Of a DNA stretch of 64,000 bases, positions 1 through 10,224 are shown one piece after another (positions within the stretch are counted from its first letter, which is position 1; each line of letters opens with the position of its first letter). The stretch is from Takakia lepidozioides (taxonomy: Eukaryota > Streptophyta > Takakiopsida > Takakiales > Takakiaceae): contig CM060734.1 of assembly GCA_030704615.1 (NCBI GenBank), positions 9,984,001 to 10,048,000 on the forward strand, read 5' to 3'. Position numbers and translations under genes: made by a program. The notes beneath the pieces were generated by a model. It saw only the letters and a program-made list of their open reading frames with translations, searched no databases and had not been told where the DNA came from.

Positions 1-599
1 TGTCTTATCTCTGCTTAATAGCCCAAGTGCCAATGCCTTCGACCTTGCCTTCCTTGTAGCTGTTTGCTGTTAATTCTGTAGTCATTGCATCCACTCACAC
101 ACTCCCCATAGGACTTACGTCACTAAAGTTCATATAGGCTATCAAGTAGATGAACCAAAGGTACTTTGAAACCAACAACTACTTTGTCCTAAAATGTGTT
201 AGCCAACCACAGTACACAGTGTGGGCGGGTTGACGACAAACCATGGGATCAAGCTCTTTCTTTCAATGTGTGTGTTGAGGAGCGTTTGGTAACCCACTCT
301 ACTACCCCTAAAGTTCTCTCCTCAAAGCTCATGAGTCACCTGCATGTACACACGAAATATAACTTTAGCTAAAATTATATCTTTATCAATGATTGGGGGA
401 ACTAATGCCAGTATGGGAATGTGCTTACTCATGGACAGATCTTGTCATTTGGTGATCCAAGAAGGCTGCCATAGTACATAGCGCCACCACCGCTCCACAA
501 TTCTCTTGCTGTTGCATTCTTCTCTCGCTACTTCTCGTCCTCCAACTGATTTGATCCTCCAACTTTTAGGGCACCTCTGCCCTAAAAGCACTTCGTCAC

Positions 600-668
600 T
601 TCGTCTCTCTCTCCCTCTCCCTCTCCCTCTCTCCCCCTCTCTCTCTCCCTTAGCCCTCCTCTCTCTCC
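600..668. repeat. CT-rich microsatellite
   Basis: A polypyrimidine run made of tandem CTCTCC and CTCT units inside the foldback element. No coding signal. Confidence 0.85.
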
Positions 669-837
669 TTTAGGCTACACGACTCATCTCGTGACTAAGG
701 CCTGTCCACAGGCAAAGGATGGACGGGCATCATGTATATTCAGCTTATATTCTCGTATGTGTATGTGTATAAGATGAATATATATATATACATATATATT
801 ATATATGTTATATACAAAAATACGTAAGAATTTATAG

Positions 838-977
838 TTTGCAATTCAAGTGAATTGCGAAATGACAATTCAATTGAATTGTCAACTCGCAATTCAATTG
901 AATTGTGTACCGACAATTCAATTGAATTGCAAATTAGAGTTCTTTTCAAGCTGGTTTTTGCAATTCAATTGAATTGC
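838..977. repeat. Subterminal palindromic repeats (CAATTCAATTGAATTG)
   Basis: Five degenerate copies of the 16-bp palindrome CAATTCAATTGAATTG are spaced by 10-40 bp. The same palindrome array lies just inside both ends of the foldback element at 49075-50306, so it is a subterminal repeat of that family. Such arrays are often transposase binding sites in DNA transposons; that role is an inference here. Confidence 0.8.
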
Positions 978-1322
978 GCACTTTTAGGGGGGTGATCAAG
1001 TGAATTGCGATGCATTTCACATCAAGGCCTATTTGGAATTCCCTACCTGGCACACTTACAACATTGTTCCTCCTTCATCTCAGTTTCATTCCCCAGCCTC
1101 TCCACATCTCTCATTTCTCTTCCTAACCACTAGTTTGTTCCAAAAAAGGGTTCTTCAACAAGGCCCGGCCTATATCCCACAGCCCTCCCGCCATTGATTA
1201 ACCAAGCTACTGCCAATATTGACGGCGCCACACGTCATCATTCTCGACTGAAAATCTGTCTGAGCTACCACTTTAGGGCCCTATCTTATTAACGCAGCCG
1301 CAAGAGCATGAACGCAAATAGT

Positions 1323-1483
1323 TGCCTGTATAAAGTCTATCAAAACAACATTTCTCACAATCAACCTCGAGGCTGCTGAGTGTCAGCAAAAACCACACTA
1401 TATAGCTGCCTGTATAAAGTCTATCAAAACAACATTACTCACAATCAACCTCGAGGCGGCTGAGTGTCAGCAAAAACCACACT
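1323..1483. repeat. Direct repeat, 84-bp period, two copies
   Basis: A 77-bp segment starting TGCCTGTATAAAGTCTATC at 1323 recurs at 1407 with two or three differences, separated by 7 bp. The copies are nearly identical, so the duplication is recent. The stretch 1046-1600 holds no recognisable gene. Confidence 0.9.
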
Positions 1484-1604
1484 CTCTCAATGCACAGCCC
1501 GACATTCCTCCTTCAGCTCGCTGCACTGTGTCATTCCCACGACAAGTACGCTCAAAATTTCATCCTAGGAGTTAAGAATAAAACAAAAAGAAAAACATCT
1601 CCAC

Positions 1605-3000
1605 ATGAGTTTCACACTACATATGTGGTGTGGCTCCGTTTTTTAAGTGTCAACGTCCCTGTTGTCCACCATCGCTGCCTTGCCCTTGTGATTGTAAAGC
1701 TTCAGATCCCTTCGACTTCTTACATAGGTCTTTCCAGACCCATCCTTGAGCTCACATTTACGCTCTGCCTCCATCTCTTCGTCTTACCTATTGTGATCCA
1801 TCTTCCAGGCCAAAAGCATCATCACTAATGCATCTGATGGAAGCTCCACATACTCATGACCGGGCTTATGCCTCCTCTCATAATCCCCAGCTTGATGTCG
1901 CTGACCTTTCTTAGCATTTCACTTCATCTATATTTTGAGCTTGGCTAGGAAGTGTGCCTTACCACTTGAATTGCTGTTGCCAAGGCCTCTGCTGTGTCAT
2001 CTTCATTGACAGTTTCTAGAAGGTGCCCAAGCTTGTTGTCAATGCCCAGTAGATGGGTACCCTTCCAGTTAACACTTGGTACGGGGAGAATTGGGTTGTA
2101 GCTTGTACTCCCATCCGGTACCCCATGAGGACTTTGTACAGGTGCACATCCCATTCCTCATCTCCATGTGTGCTCAGGGTAGTGATACTCTGTTTGAGGG
2201 ACCTGATGACCCTTTCAACCATCCCATTGCACTGATGGGCACTATGTTCCCTTCTGATGCCAGGTGTCAGCAAATTCCCCTTCCCATTTAGATCCATTGT
2301 CCGTGATGATGACATGGGGACAACCATACCTGCTAATTACTTCCTCCTCCATGAATCTCGTTGTCATTGCGTAAGAGTGGTCAATAACAGGGGTTGCTTC
2401 CACCCACTTAGAATAGTGGTCTATAGCCACCAAGATGTATTTGTTCCCTCGTTCTGTCACAGGAAGTGGTCCAGCAGTATCCATGGCTACACGGTAAAAT
2501 ATGTCAACCACATATATGCTATGAAGTCTTGCTGATCCTGATCGTATCAGCCCCCGAATCTTGGTGTGTTGGCACTGGGGACATGAAGCTATCATACTAC
2601 GTATGAGCTTTGTTCTATCACGCCAGAAGTAGCGCCTGTAGACTTCTCTTGGGTTCTCCTTACACCAAAGTGGCCCACCACAACATGTACTTCCAAAATT
2701 CAAGATTGACAATCTGGCTTGGGTGCAACTAGCTTACCCTCCTAAAAGACATCCCCTTTTGCATAGGAGTACTTCAGGTTGCTCTCTTCACTGCTCTCCT
2801 TCTCTCATCCAGTGTGAGGTAGTCGTTAGGCTCTCCAAAAGTGAGGATATGCATGGCCTCCACATCATCCAGAATGTCAGGCTTCAGCTCCTCCTTATGA
2901 AACTGTGCCAGTCGCATAAGCGCAAATTTGTCCACGTGGACAAGCGTGAGCCTATGCTCACGCCACGTCATCAAAGCGTGAGCCTACGCTTCCCCCACAC
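1605..3000 (-). pseudogene. Ty3/gypsy (family F2) integrase remnant
   Basis: On the minus strand the order is: the linker before integrase (about 2970-2770), a decayed zinc-binding N-terminal region (around 2700-2580, including CPQCQH), then the catalytic core. The first catalytic Asp lies in AMDTAGPLP, the second in IITDNGSKWEGEF near 2310, and the Glu in CNGMVERVIRSLKQ near 2210, so all three DDE residues are present. The reading frame breaks between the second Asp and the Glu and again near 2060. The C-terminal tail runs to about 1605 and matches the tail of the second F2 copy at 10225-11488, and the shared 3' sequence (around 1608 and 10225) confirms one family. With several frameshifts it cannot make integrase. 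Confidence 0.85.
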
Positions 3001-4084
3001 GTCAGCAGCTTTGATCAAGGCTTCTTGCTCCTTGCGTGTGGGGTTCCTCTATATACGCTTGTGCTTCCTTCCTTACTTGTTTCCTGGTCAGTGCAGGTCT
3101 TGTGAAAATGTTCATTGTTGCAGTGCCAACACTATCCTGGGCCCTACTTCTCCATGGAGCTTGATTGCAAAGAGCTGACCATTGGGCTGCCCCTTTTTGA
3201 CTTTGGTGTTCTTATCCCTTGGTTCCTTGCTGCTTCCAGGTGCTCCTCTCCTTTGGAACAATGTGATGTTGATGTTGAATCCTTGGTGTGTCCAGAACTG
3301 CTGCCAAATGTTGTTATTTTCCTTATTTGGTCTGCACCACATTGATAGTGGGCAGAGCTAGCTTCCCTAGTGTATTGCCTGCCCATCTCCTCGCTTGTAC
3401 TTGCTTCATGTTGCATTTGACTCACTAATGTTGCCTTGTTCTACATTGTCATCTTCCTTCGCTCCACCTGCCACATCCTCCAGATAGTGCTCCCCCAGAA
3501 CATAATGCATTTGCTTTCCATCAGTAAAATTCATTCTCTCATTCTCACAGTAATGAGAGCCCACAGGGGCTCCCGGCTCCCTCACATCTGCCTTGAGTTG
3601 GCTTCGCTTCTCCAAATGCTTAGAGTGCTGCCTAGGCTCTATGAACTCAAACAAAAATCCCTCTAGACCGTACTGGAGTTATGCTCAGACCATACCCACC
3701 AGTATGGGTCAAGTTCTGTCTCTACAAAGAAATGCTTCCCCAATAGCTGCTCCCTGAAATGCCAGATAGCCCACACACAAATGTAATACTCTTCCCTCTT
3801 GAAAGCAAGACTCTCGGGACTGACGACATAAGAAACCTCTCTGTAAATATGAGACAACACAAAGTGGCTTGAGCTGTCCCACTATGGTTGACAATTTTCA
3901 AGAGATAGTTCCCATTATTCCTGCTCTCAGATCTCTGGCTTTGGATAGCACTGGTGTTAACCTCTAATTTCTGCATATTCCTCGGTAGGTCCCACATGGT
4001 ACCTGCTCAAAGCATCCACGTTGGAGAATTTTGATCCCAGGCCCTATGGACTATTTTGAACTCAAAATCTTGTAGGATCATTAT
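3001..4084 (-). pseudogene. Degenerate retrotransposon sequence, partly RNase H-like
   Basis: This stretch lies between the F2 RT/RNase H piece and the F2 integrase piece. At about 3860-3690 minus, a short reading frame contains AFKREEYYICVWAIWHFREQLLGK-like residues resembling a gypsy RNase H segment, read in two overlapping frames. The rest (3001-3660) has only short broken frames with no domain I can name. The position suggests eroded RT-to-integrase linker, possibly a second inserted fragment. Low certainty. Confidence 0.35.
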
Positions 4085-5165
4085 CTACCTCCCACGCCTA
4101 CCATGGGCATTACTTACAGTGGCGAGCCACTCCAAGTGCTTGTGATCAGTTTGGATTATAAAAGGGGTTCCATACAAGTACTGCCGAAAGTGAATCACCC
4201 CCCACACCAGGGCATAGCACTCACCTTCCATTGGATGGTCTTTTTGTTGAGCCTCCAACATGACCTTGTTGGCGTATACAATCACGTGCTCTTGGCGATT
4301 GTGCTTATGAGAGAGAATGGCTCCTACTCCCTTCATTGACCAATCTACGTCTAAGATAAAGGGTTTAGAAAAATCAGGTATGACAAGCACATGAGCTGTG
4401 ATTAATTTCAAACGGAGTGTCTCAAAGGCATTTTGTGCCTCTGGTGTCCATCTGAAATTGGCGTCTTTTTTGGTCAAGTCAAACAAAGGAACACAAATGA
4501 TGGCAAACCCCTCAACATAAACCCTGTAGTACCCACTCATGCCCACAAACACCCTTACCCCCGTGGGATTTTTAGGAATGGGAAAATTCTGCATATAACA
4601 ACAATCTTACTTGGATCAGGCTTTGACTCCAATGGCAGAAACCACATGACCAAGAAAAACAAGCTCTTTGTTCCCAAAAGCACACTTATCTGGGTTTAGC
4701 TTAAGGTTAGCACCCTTCAATTTCTCGAAAAGACGCTGTAGATGTTGTAAGTGCGAGTCCCAGTCTGGACTATGCACATTCATATCATAAACAAAAATCT
4801 TCGTACATTCTTTGCTTTCCACGGCCAAAATGGTGTTCATGGCGCGTTGGAAGGTAGCGGTGGCGTTTTTCAACCCAAAAGGCATGACTAGCCATTCATA
4901 TAAACCTCTTGTGGGTAATGATGATAGTTTTATTGGTCAGATTCATCTATCTTAATCTGCCAAAATCCACTTTGCAAGTCCAGGGTGAGAACCACTCGAC
5001 ATTTCCCAATTGGTTCAGCACCTCCTGAATCAAAGACATGGGATATGAGTCCCTCTTGGTCAGCATATTAAGAGGGCGGTAATCCCCACAGAGTCACTTT
5101 GACCCCTCCTTTTTTGGTGGAAGAGTCACAAGACAAGAGAACTCTGACCCGCCATGTGCAGTCAC
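4085..5165 (-). pseudogene. Ty3/gypsy (family F2) reverse transcriptase-RNase H remnant
   Basis: Minus strand. From about 5000 down, LDLQSGFWQIKI is an RT motif; then MPFGLKNATATFQRAMN (about 4885), the FLGHVV motif (about 4640), the RT-connection FVGMSGYYR (about 4550) and the RNase H-like QTDHKHLEWL near 4110. The catalytic YxDD box is changed: the sequence reads VYDMNV at about 4787, so the second Asp is lost. Stops and shifts interrupt the frame at about 4600 and above 4885. Ordinary length for the domain pair, but inactive on two grounds. The right edge abuts element A at about 5166. Confidence 0.85.
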
Positions 5166-5253
5166 AACTGATTTTCCTTTCGGAGCACCCCGCGCCGCCT
5201 TAGCGTGCAAAGGCCCTCCCTTCACTTTCCAAGAACCGTTGTCGCCGCGTGGC

Positions 5254-6143
5254 TTATCCCACCCTCCCGTTGGGTCCCTTCTTGTGGTTCAGCTCCGTAC
5301 GGCTCTGTCTTTCACCCCTAGGGACATCCGAGAAGCACTCAGCCCTTTCAATTGCCTCATTCAAAGTCTTTGGTGGCCTCTTCCAACTTCCGCCTAGCCC
5401 ATGGGGCCAATCCCGCCACAAAATTGAAGACCATTTCTGGTTCCGCCATGTCTGCGACTTCGAGCAACAACACATTGAAAGCGTGAACGTAGCCCTATAT
5501 GTTATCTGTCTGTTTCAAGTTCCTCATCTTGTCCCGGGCGAGCCATGACGCGTTGAGGGGTACGAATTGTGTCTTCAGTTCCTTGAACCCACTCTAGTTC
5601 ATCATCTCCGGACTTCACCCCTGGTCTTGAAAACGCTTCTGCCACCATTATTGAGCATAGCCCCTCAAATGGGTGGGAGCTACCTCCACCCTATCCTCGT
5701 CACTCAACTTGGCCGCCCGGAAGTACTGCTCCAACTCCAAGAGCCAAGTATTGAGTGCCTTCCGATTCCGGACGCCCTCGAAGGTGCTGGGTTTCTTTGG
5801 TTTGACCTTCAAGTTTGTTTTTGTGGAAGTGGCATTGGCGGCCCTCATCACGTCCTTTAGGGTTCCACCAAACTGCGCCAAAAGCCCATCCCAAAAAGTT
5901 GGTGGCATTTGGAGACATCTGATGGTCCACCGAAGCCTTTGGAAGGCCCTCGGGTTCTGACTCCTCAAATGCCTCTCGCTCTTGAGCGTCATCACCTTCA
6001 GAAGCATAACTTGCCTCTTCCAGTTGCCGCTCCGGTGACGCGTCGCCCCCATCGGGATCACTAGGCTCATCGGCTTTCGGGCCGTTCCGCTTTTGCTTGG
6101 CCTTGCCCGACCCCATGGTGAGGCCGATCTCAAAGACGATCAC
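5254..6143 (-). pseudogene. Gag of chromovirus F1 (element A), decayed
   Basis: Gag would form the particle shell and package RNA. The first frame starts near 6110 with an acidic leader (DPDGGDASPE, EREAFEESEPEG), then shifts frame into KVKPKKPSTFEGVRNRKALN and LEQYFRAAKLSDEDRVEVAP (about 5800-5690), matching gag of element C at 59300-59150 and of element D at 37589-37700. The following capsid-like part, ending in [16 protein letters not shown] (about 5360-5310), is in another frame. The CCHC knuckle seen in C is lost at the truncation. Several frameshifts make it non-functional. Confidence 0.8.
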
Positions 6144-6157
6144 GTACTAAACTCTAG

Positions 6158-6169
6158 GCTCTAATACCA
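6158..6169 (-). other. Primer binding site, degenerate (tRNA-iMet type)
   Basis: Minus strand reads TGGTATTAGAGC, one change from TGGTATCAGAGC, the usual plant primer site complementary to the 3' end of initiator Met tRNA. It lies 2 bp inside the LTR end at 6172, the same spacing as in element C. Confidence 0.75.
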
Positions 6170-6171
6170 CG

Positions 6172-6949
6172 TGTCGCGCACCTCACCTGGTAAACTCCCC
6201 TTCAAGTCACAGTTACTCGCTTTGATGTGCGCGCCTAACTCCCAAACTGGCCGCCAGGCCAACTCGGAGCTTTGGCTGCTCACCGGGGCAAAACCATCCC
6301 CCTTGTTTCCTCATAGGACCCTTGAATATCGGGCCTAGTGGAAATACTCTTTGGTCGTAGGCAGTCCGGAATAGCTCCCCATACTTTGGTCGCTTTCCGG
6401 CTCGCTTGTTTGCTCACTAGCTTTTGCTCGCTCAATGGGCTTTCACCGTTCTCGGGGTTACTACTCCCTATATATACTTATGTAGGTGTCGGCGGGGGTC
6501 TCACAAACAACCAAGTCTTTTTTTGGTGAACCACCACCAAGACCCTCGACTCCCTGTGATGAGTCGCGGTGAGTCTTGGCCCACCCGCCACGGCCCCAAT
6601 GGACCGTGGTGAGCCCCAAGACTCCCCACGACTTCCTCCACCAGGCCACAGCCTCGTGGTGAGTTCTATGCCATCCCCACTACGACTCCCTAAGCTACCA
6701 CCACCCCACGTGGAGCCCCCCCACTGCAACTCGGTTTGCGGGGCTCCACCTAGTGAGCACCGTTGCCCCCTTGAGTGCCGAAGGCACTCAAGGGTGCTTC
6801 AACCCCCATTCCTACTTGCTGCTGCCGCCCCCACCACAGGGGCAGCCCCTCACTAGTAGAAATTGCCGAAATAACGACTCAAGAAACGACTGGAAACCCA
6901 AAGGCTCTTGTGTCCCAACCCCCTGCCCTCAAGGCAAAGGGCCATGACA
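6172..6949 (-). repeat. 5' LTR of element A
   Basis: Starts TGTCGC on the plus strand and ends ATGACA, matching the 721-729 bp LTRs of element C. A TATATATA-type box lies at about 6470-6478 (minus sense). It is longer because of the 56-bp insertion at 6853-6908. Confidence 0.8.
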
Positions 6950-6955
6950 ATGAGA

Positions 6956-7460
6956 CTTTGTTTGAAGCATTGCCAGAGTTGTGGTCTATCGTGGAGATCT
7001 CGTTGCCAGAAGTGGGCGAGCAGTGCCTCGTACACTGTGGTTGAATACAACCGACCAATGAAGGGGAGCCTGGCCAGCTCAAGCCAGTGCCCTTCTACGA
7101 GGAGCGTGACAGCACGGCAAAAGTCGTAGCTCCCCCAACAAAGGACGCCGTCCAGGGATCCGAGGTGGCAGAATGGACGACGAGGATAAAGGACTAGCTC
7201 CAGAGTCTAAACCTGGGGACTGCGGACGAGCCTCGCAAGTCAAAATCAGCAGAAGAATTCGAGATGAGATCCTTAGCCAAGCCGTGAAGGGGTTGCTTAC
7301 GAGTTACAAGGATGTGTTTGCGTGGTCCTACGAGGATCTTAAGGGAATACCCCATGAGTTGTGTCAGCATTGAATCGAGCTGGAGGAGGGGTTGGTTCCA
7401 GTCAAGCAGTGGCAATACCGCATGAACCCAAATTACGCGGCGAAGGTGAAGGGGACTTGG
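6956..7460 (+). pseudogene. Ty3/gypsy pol fragment (family F3): linker and RT N-terminus
   Basis: Plus strand. From about 6970 the frame reads ELWSIVEISLPEVGEQC, then EERDSTAKVVAPP and VKISRRIRDEILSQAV (7238-7285), followed by LLTSYKDVFAWSYEDLKGIP (7294-7353), a hallmark of the segment just before gypsy RT, and PVKQWQYRMNP (7399-7431). In-frame stops occur after the first block and at 7371 (CQH then TGA). The sequence ends abruptly at about 7460, before any catalytic RT motif. A short broken fragment, not a gene. Confidence 0.8.
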
Positions 7461-8529
7461 ACATGTGGTGTGAAAAAAAATGACCTAAAACTCTACCCTA
7501 ATTTACCCGTGGTTTATCAGAGTGACCCTGTCATATTCCTCCATCTGTGCTGCAGCGGAAGGGAAAACACAGATGCAAATAGGCTTTAATTGTTGGTAAC
7601 TCGCAGTACTTGATGGTGATTGTACACGGAAGCAGAGACCCTGGAGGTCAATTAAACAAATTCCAGAAGGGCAATGCCCTTGGGTTAGATCACCTACTAA
7701 TACATGTATGATTGTTTAATCAGCAATGGCGCATGATGCCACGGGGCTGATTGCTTATGCGCCTCTTATGCAGCCAAAGCAACAGAATCTTCACTTTCCC
7801 TCTTTCCCATATTTTCTTTCACTAAGAGCTGGTCAAGAACTCTTGCCTCCCAGGGCTGCAGCTCTCATGTGTTGAAAATCATCATTACAGTCTGTCAATG
7901 CCAATGTGTATGCCCTCACAAAGAGCATCTACAAACCAGACCTAAACACTATTGTGACCTAAACATCAAATGCAGGAGCAGATTCATGACACTACAGAGA
8001 TACTTCAGAGAGAATCATACCCACCAACAGTAACCACCCAACCTAAGTATTGAAGTACAGAAAAAAACATGACAGCCCAGGTACTTCACAACTAAGATAA
8101 CCAGGCTATAACAGAGATCACACTGAGAACCAAGAGTTAATACCCCAGAGAAATAGCTACCCAGCAGCACTCATAAATCACTGACACCCTTACTACCCAA
8201 TGACAAGCACTTTCCCGAGAATGAGGCTGCATCAAGCATACATAAAGTTCAACCCAACCATCCTACTCTGGAAATTGTTCCCTTCTTCCCAACATACACA
8301 GGATGGCAAGAGCAGATGCTACACTCATATGGAAAAAACTCTTTCAATACAAAGCCTAAATTGGTCACTACAAGTTAGTTTGCTATCATCAGCTCTTGGT
8401 CAATCAACTACATATCAAAACACTCACACTGCCAATGATACAACAACATCTATATACAAAATCGACCTAAACAAGAAATGCTATAAGTCAGTGACTGTGA
8501 AAATGACAAACTATCAGTTGCATGTAGCA
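7461..8529. other. No gene recognised
   Basis: AT-moderate sequence with only short random frames (longest about 120 codons at 8200-8568 without domain features). I see no promoter, RNA or repeat that I can support. Confidence 0.6.
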
Positions 8530-8773
8530 GCACTTATCCCTGGGGGGTGCACTCTTTATAAAATGTGAGTATCACGTGCGTTCGCCGGCTAATAAATAAA
8601 CCCCATGTACATGGGTCATTGGATAATTTATACCCCCTCTGTACATACTTTTTGAAGATTATAAAACCCTCTTCTGTAACTATACAGAAATTACAAATTT
8701 TAAAAGTACCCCCTTTTGTAGAAACATACATATACATATTTGAGGGTATTTTAATGATTGAAAATGGAAATAT

Positions 8774-8800
8774 ACAAATATATATATATATATATATATG
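8774..8800. repeat. (TA)n microsatellite
   Basis: About 12 TA units in a row inside the TIR element. Confidence 0.9.
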
Positions 8801-9261
8801 CAATCTCCCCTGTCGAGGCTTCCTATATTGATATATCCACTTTGTTATTTTTCGCGAATTTCCAACGACCAAATGCACTTGAAACTCCAAATCTCCTACA
8901 TGAAGGGCCAATCATTGCTCTAGGAAAGCTCACTTGCTATTTTTTGTGAATTTCCAACGACCCAAAGTACTTGGAATTCCACATCTCCCACACCGTTGGT
9001 CCGAAAATCATGAGACCAAGCCGGTGCACCGGGCTCCTCATCGAGGGCTTTCCAATGGCACCAAGCACCAGGGCTGGGACCCCGCGGTTTGGGAGATCTC
9101 AACGACGCTACAAAACAAAAGAGAGAGAGAAGACTACGGCCAAAGCCAACGTAACTAAAAGCCACTTCACCTTACGGCTACTGCCCTTGTCAAAACAAAA
9201 CAAAACAAAACAAGACAAACGTCTCGTTTCATATATTAATGTTAAAGTTTCACCTTGTGTC

Positions 9262-9330
9262 AAGAATCGTGGAGTAGTCTAGTGGTGAGGATATAGACGT
9301 GGAACCTAAGTGGTCTGCGATTCAAATGTG
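9262..9330 (+). other. tRNA-derived SINE-like head
   Basis: Contains TAGTCTAGTGGTGAGGA, close to the tRNA/SINE internal promoter box A, and, about 35 bp later, GCGATTCAAATGTG, close to box B (GGTTCGANNCC). No cloverleaf acceptor stem can be closed, so it is not a functional tRNA. No poly-A or body was identified. Confidence 0.45.
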
Positions 9331-9374
9331 CGCAATGACATGTACATGTTTACATCGCAATTTTTGAAAAACTC

Positions 9375-9450
9375 ACGATCTCATCCCAATTTAAACCCGC
9401 GATGCATCTCTTGACATTGTCAAGCCTTACCATTGCACTATCCACCCACA
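9375..9450 (-). other. Second tRNA-like segment, opposite strand
   Basis: Minus strand reads GGATAGTGCAATGGTAAGG (box A-like) and GCGGGTTTAAATTGGG (box B-like) about 35 bp apart. It faces the one at 9262-9330, giving an inverted pair inside the same TIR element. Confidence 0.45.
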
Positions 9451-9616
9451 CTTGACAACCTCTTCACGTAAACTTATATTTAAGGTATTTAAGGTAGATT
9501 TGTCCCCCCTATGTATGTATAATTTTGTACATGGGGGGGGGTAAAAAATACCCCATCCTGTGCACGCACGTGGCTGGTACAGATTGGGGGGAGTGCACCT
9601 CCGAGGCATTTATCCC

Positions 9617-10220
9617 ATAGAATACAGCCACCAAATACCCAAAACTGCTGCTTGCTTCTCCTTCAATTACAATGATCTCTAGTTCACAAATACTCTAGAG
9701 TACAACATCCTCCCAGCCTGTCTGGCCTACTCACTCCATCTCTTCCCCTCTTCTCTCCTCTCTTCCCCTCTCCAATGCTATATTCTCCTCCCTACCAGGA
9801 AGAAACAGGTCCCAAAATCGATGCAGCCCAGGCTTAAATCCAGATGACCACCTACCCCTATGCTGCCAATTCTTCCCGCCCTGCCAGCCATTACCCGCCT
9901 CCATCATAAGCAGACAATGCTTCAGAAGCTACGAAGAATTAACCCTATCTCATAGACCAGCCGAAAGGGTATGAACACTATGAGCTGCTAAGAATCAAGT
10001 GCAGCGGAGAACTTTGCTCACGACGAGCCTTGAGTTTGCTGCATGTCAGCAGCCGACACTTCCATACTCAGCTCGTCATTGTCTCCGCATCTCGCCGCAT
10101 AAAACCATCCCAAAAATCTAGGGTTTCCACGGATGAACGCACGCCGCACAAGATGCATCCAAAAATTCATCACATGATGCAAAAATTCAAACCAATGCAG
10201 AAAAGAAATCATCACCATGA
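9617..10220. other. No gene recognised
   Basis: Contains a CT-rich run near 9735-9775 and short frames only. Nothing else is supportable. Confidence 0.6.
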
Positions 10221-10224
10221 ATTC

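Larger units (their letters stand above)
1..1045. mobile_element. Foldback (long terminal inverted repeat) DNA element, right part
   Basis: The end at 1035-1045 (GGAATTCCCTA), the preceding stretch with a GGGGTGATCAAGTGAATTG core, the palindromic repeats at 838-975 and the AT-rich microsatellite at 770-830 match the right arm of the complete copy at 49075-50306. The CT-rich tract near 600-660 also has a counterpart there (49905-49945). By comparison with the 1,232-bp copy, the left end should lie about 190 bp before the window. No transposase is seen, so it is probably non-autonomous. The stretch 1-590 shows no gene and cannot be aligned confidently to the other copy by eye, so the left part of this assignment is inference. 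Confidence 0.6.
5166..6949 (-). mobile_element. Chromovirus family F1, element A (gag plus 5' LTR only)
   Basis: Minus-strand fragment that keeps the 5' LTR (6172-6949), primer site (6158-6169) and most of gag (6143-5254), then stops near 5166, where the sequence switches to the F2 element. It matches chromovirus C (53406-60256) over 58610-60256. Protease and all of pol are missing. The LTR carries an extra 56 bp at 6853-6908 that the other copies lack. No target duplication can be shown because the downstream end is lost. Confidence 0.85.
8541..9605. mobile_element. 1.06-kb non-autonomous TIR element with 11-bp target duplication
   Basis: GCACTTATCCC (8530-8540) and GCATTTATCCC (9606-9616) flank the segment as an 11-bp duplication with one mismatch. 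Just inside, the ends form an imperfect inverted repeat of about 40 bp sharing GTGCACTC and CACGTGCGT. No transposase is encoded. Terminal repeats plus a 9-11 bp duplication are typical of Mutator-like elements, so that class is the best guess. It contains a TA microsatellite (8774-8800), a duplicated block of about 100 bp (8830-8990) built around a TTTCCAACGACC core, and two opposed tRNA-like segments. Confidence 0.6.

Noticed and set aside
6851-6862. CACTA transposon end
   Set aside because: Only one end resembles CACTA; there is no inverted partner and no 3-bp duplication.
6461-7082. Gly/Pro-rich frames in LTR regions (also at 53750-54296 and 59828-60369)
   Set aside because: They are LTR sequence shared by all copies; frames are not conserved.
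9262-9450. True tRNA genes
   Set aside because: Box A and box B resemblances exist but no acceptor or anticodon stems can be formed.
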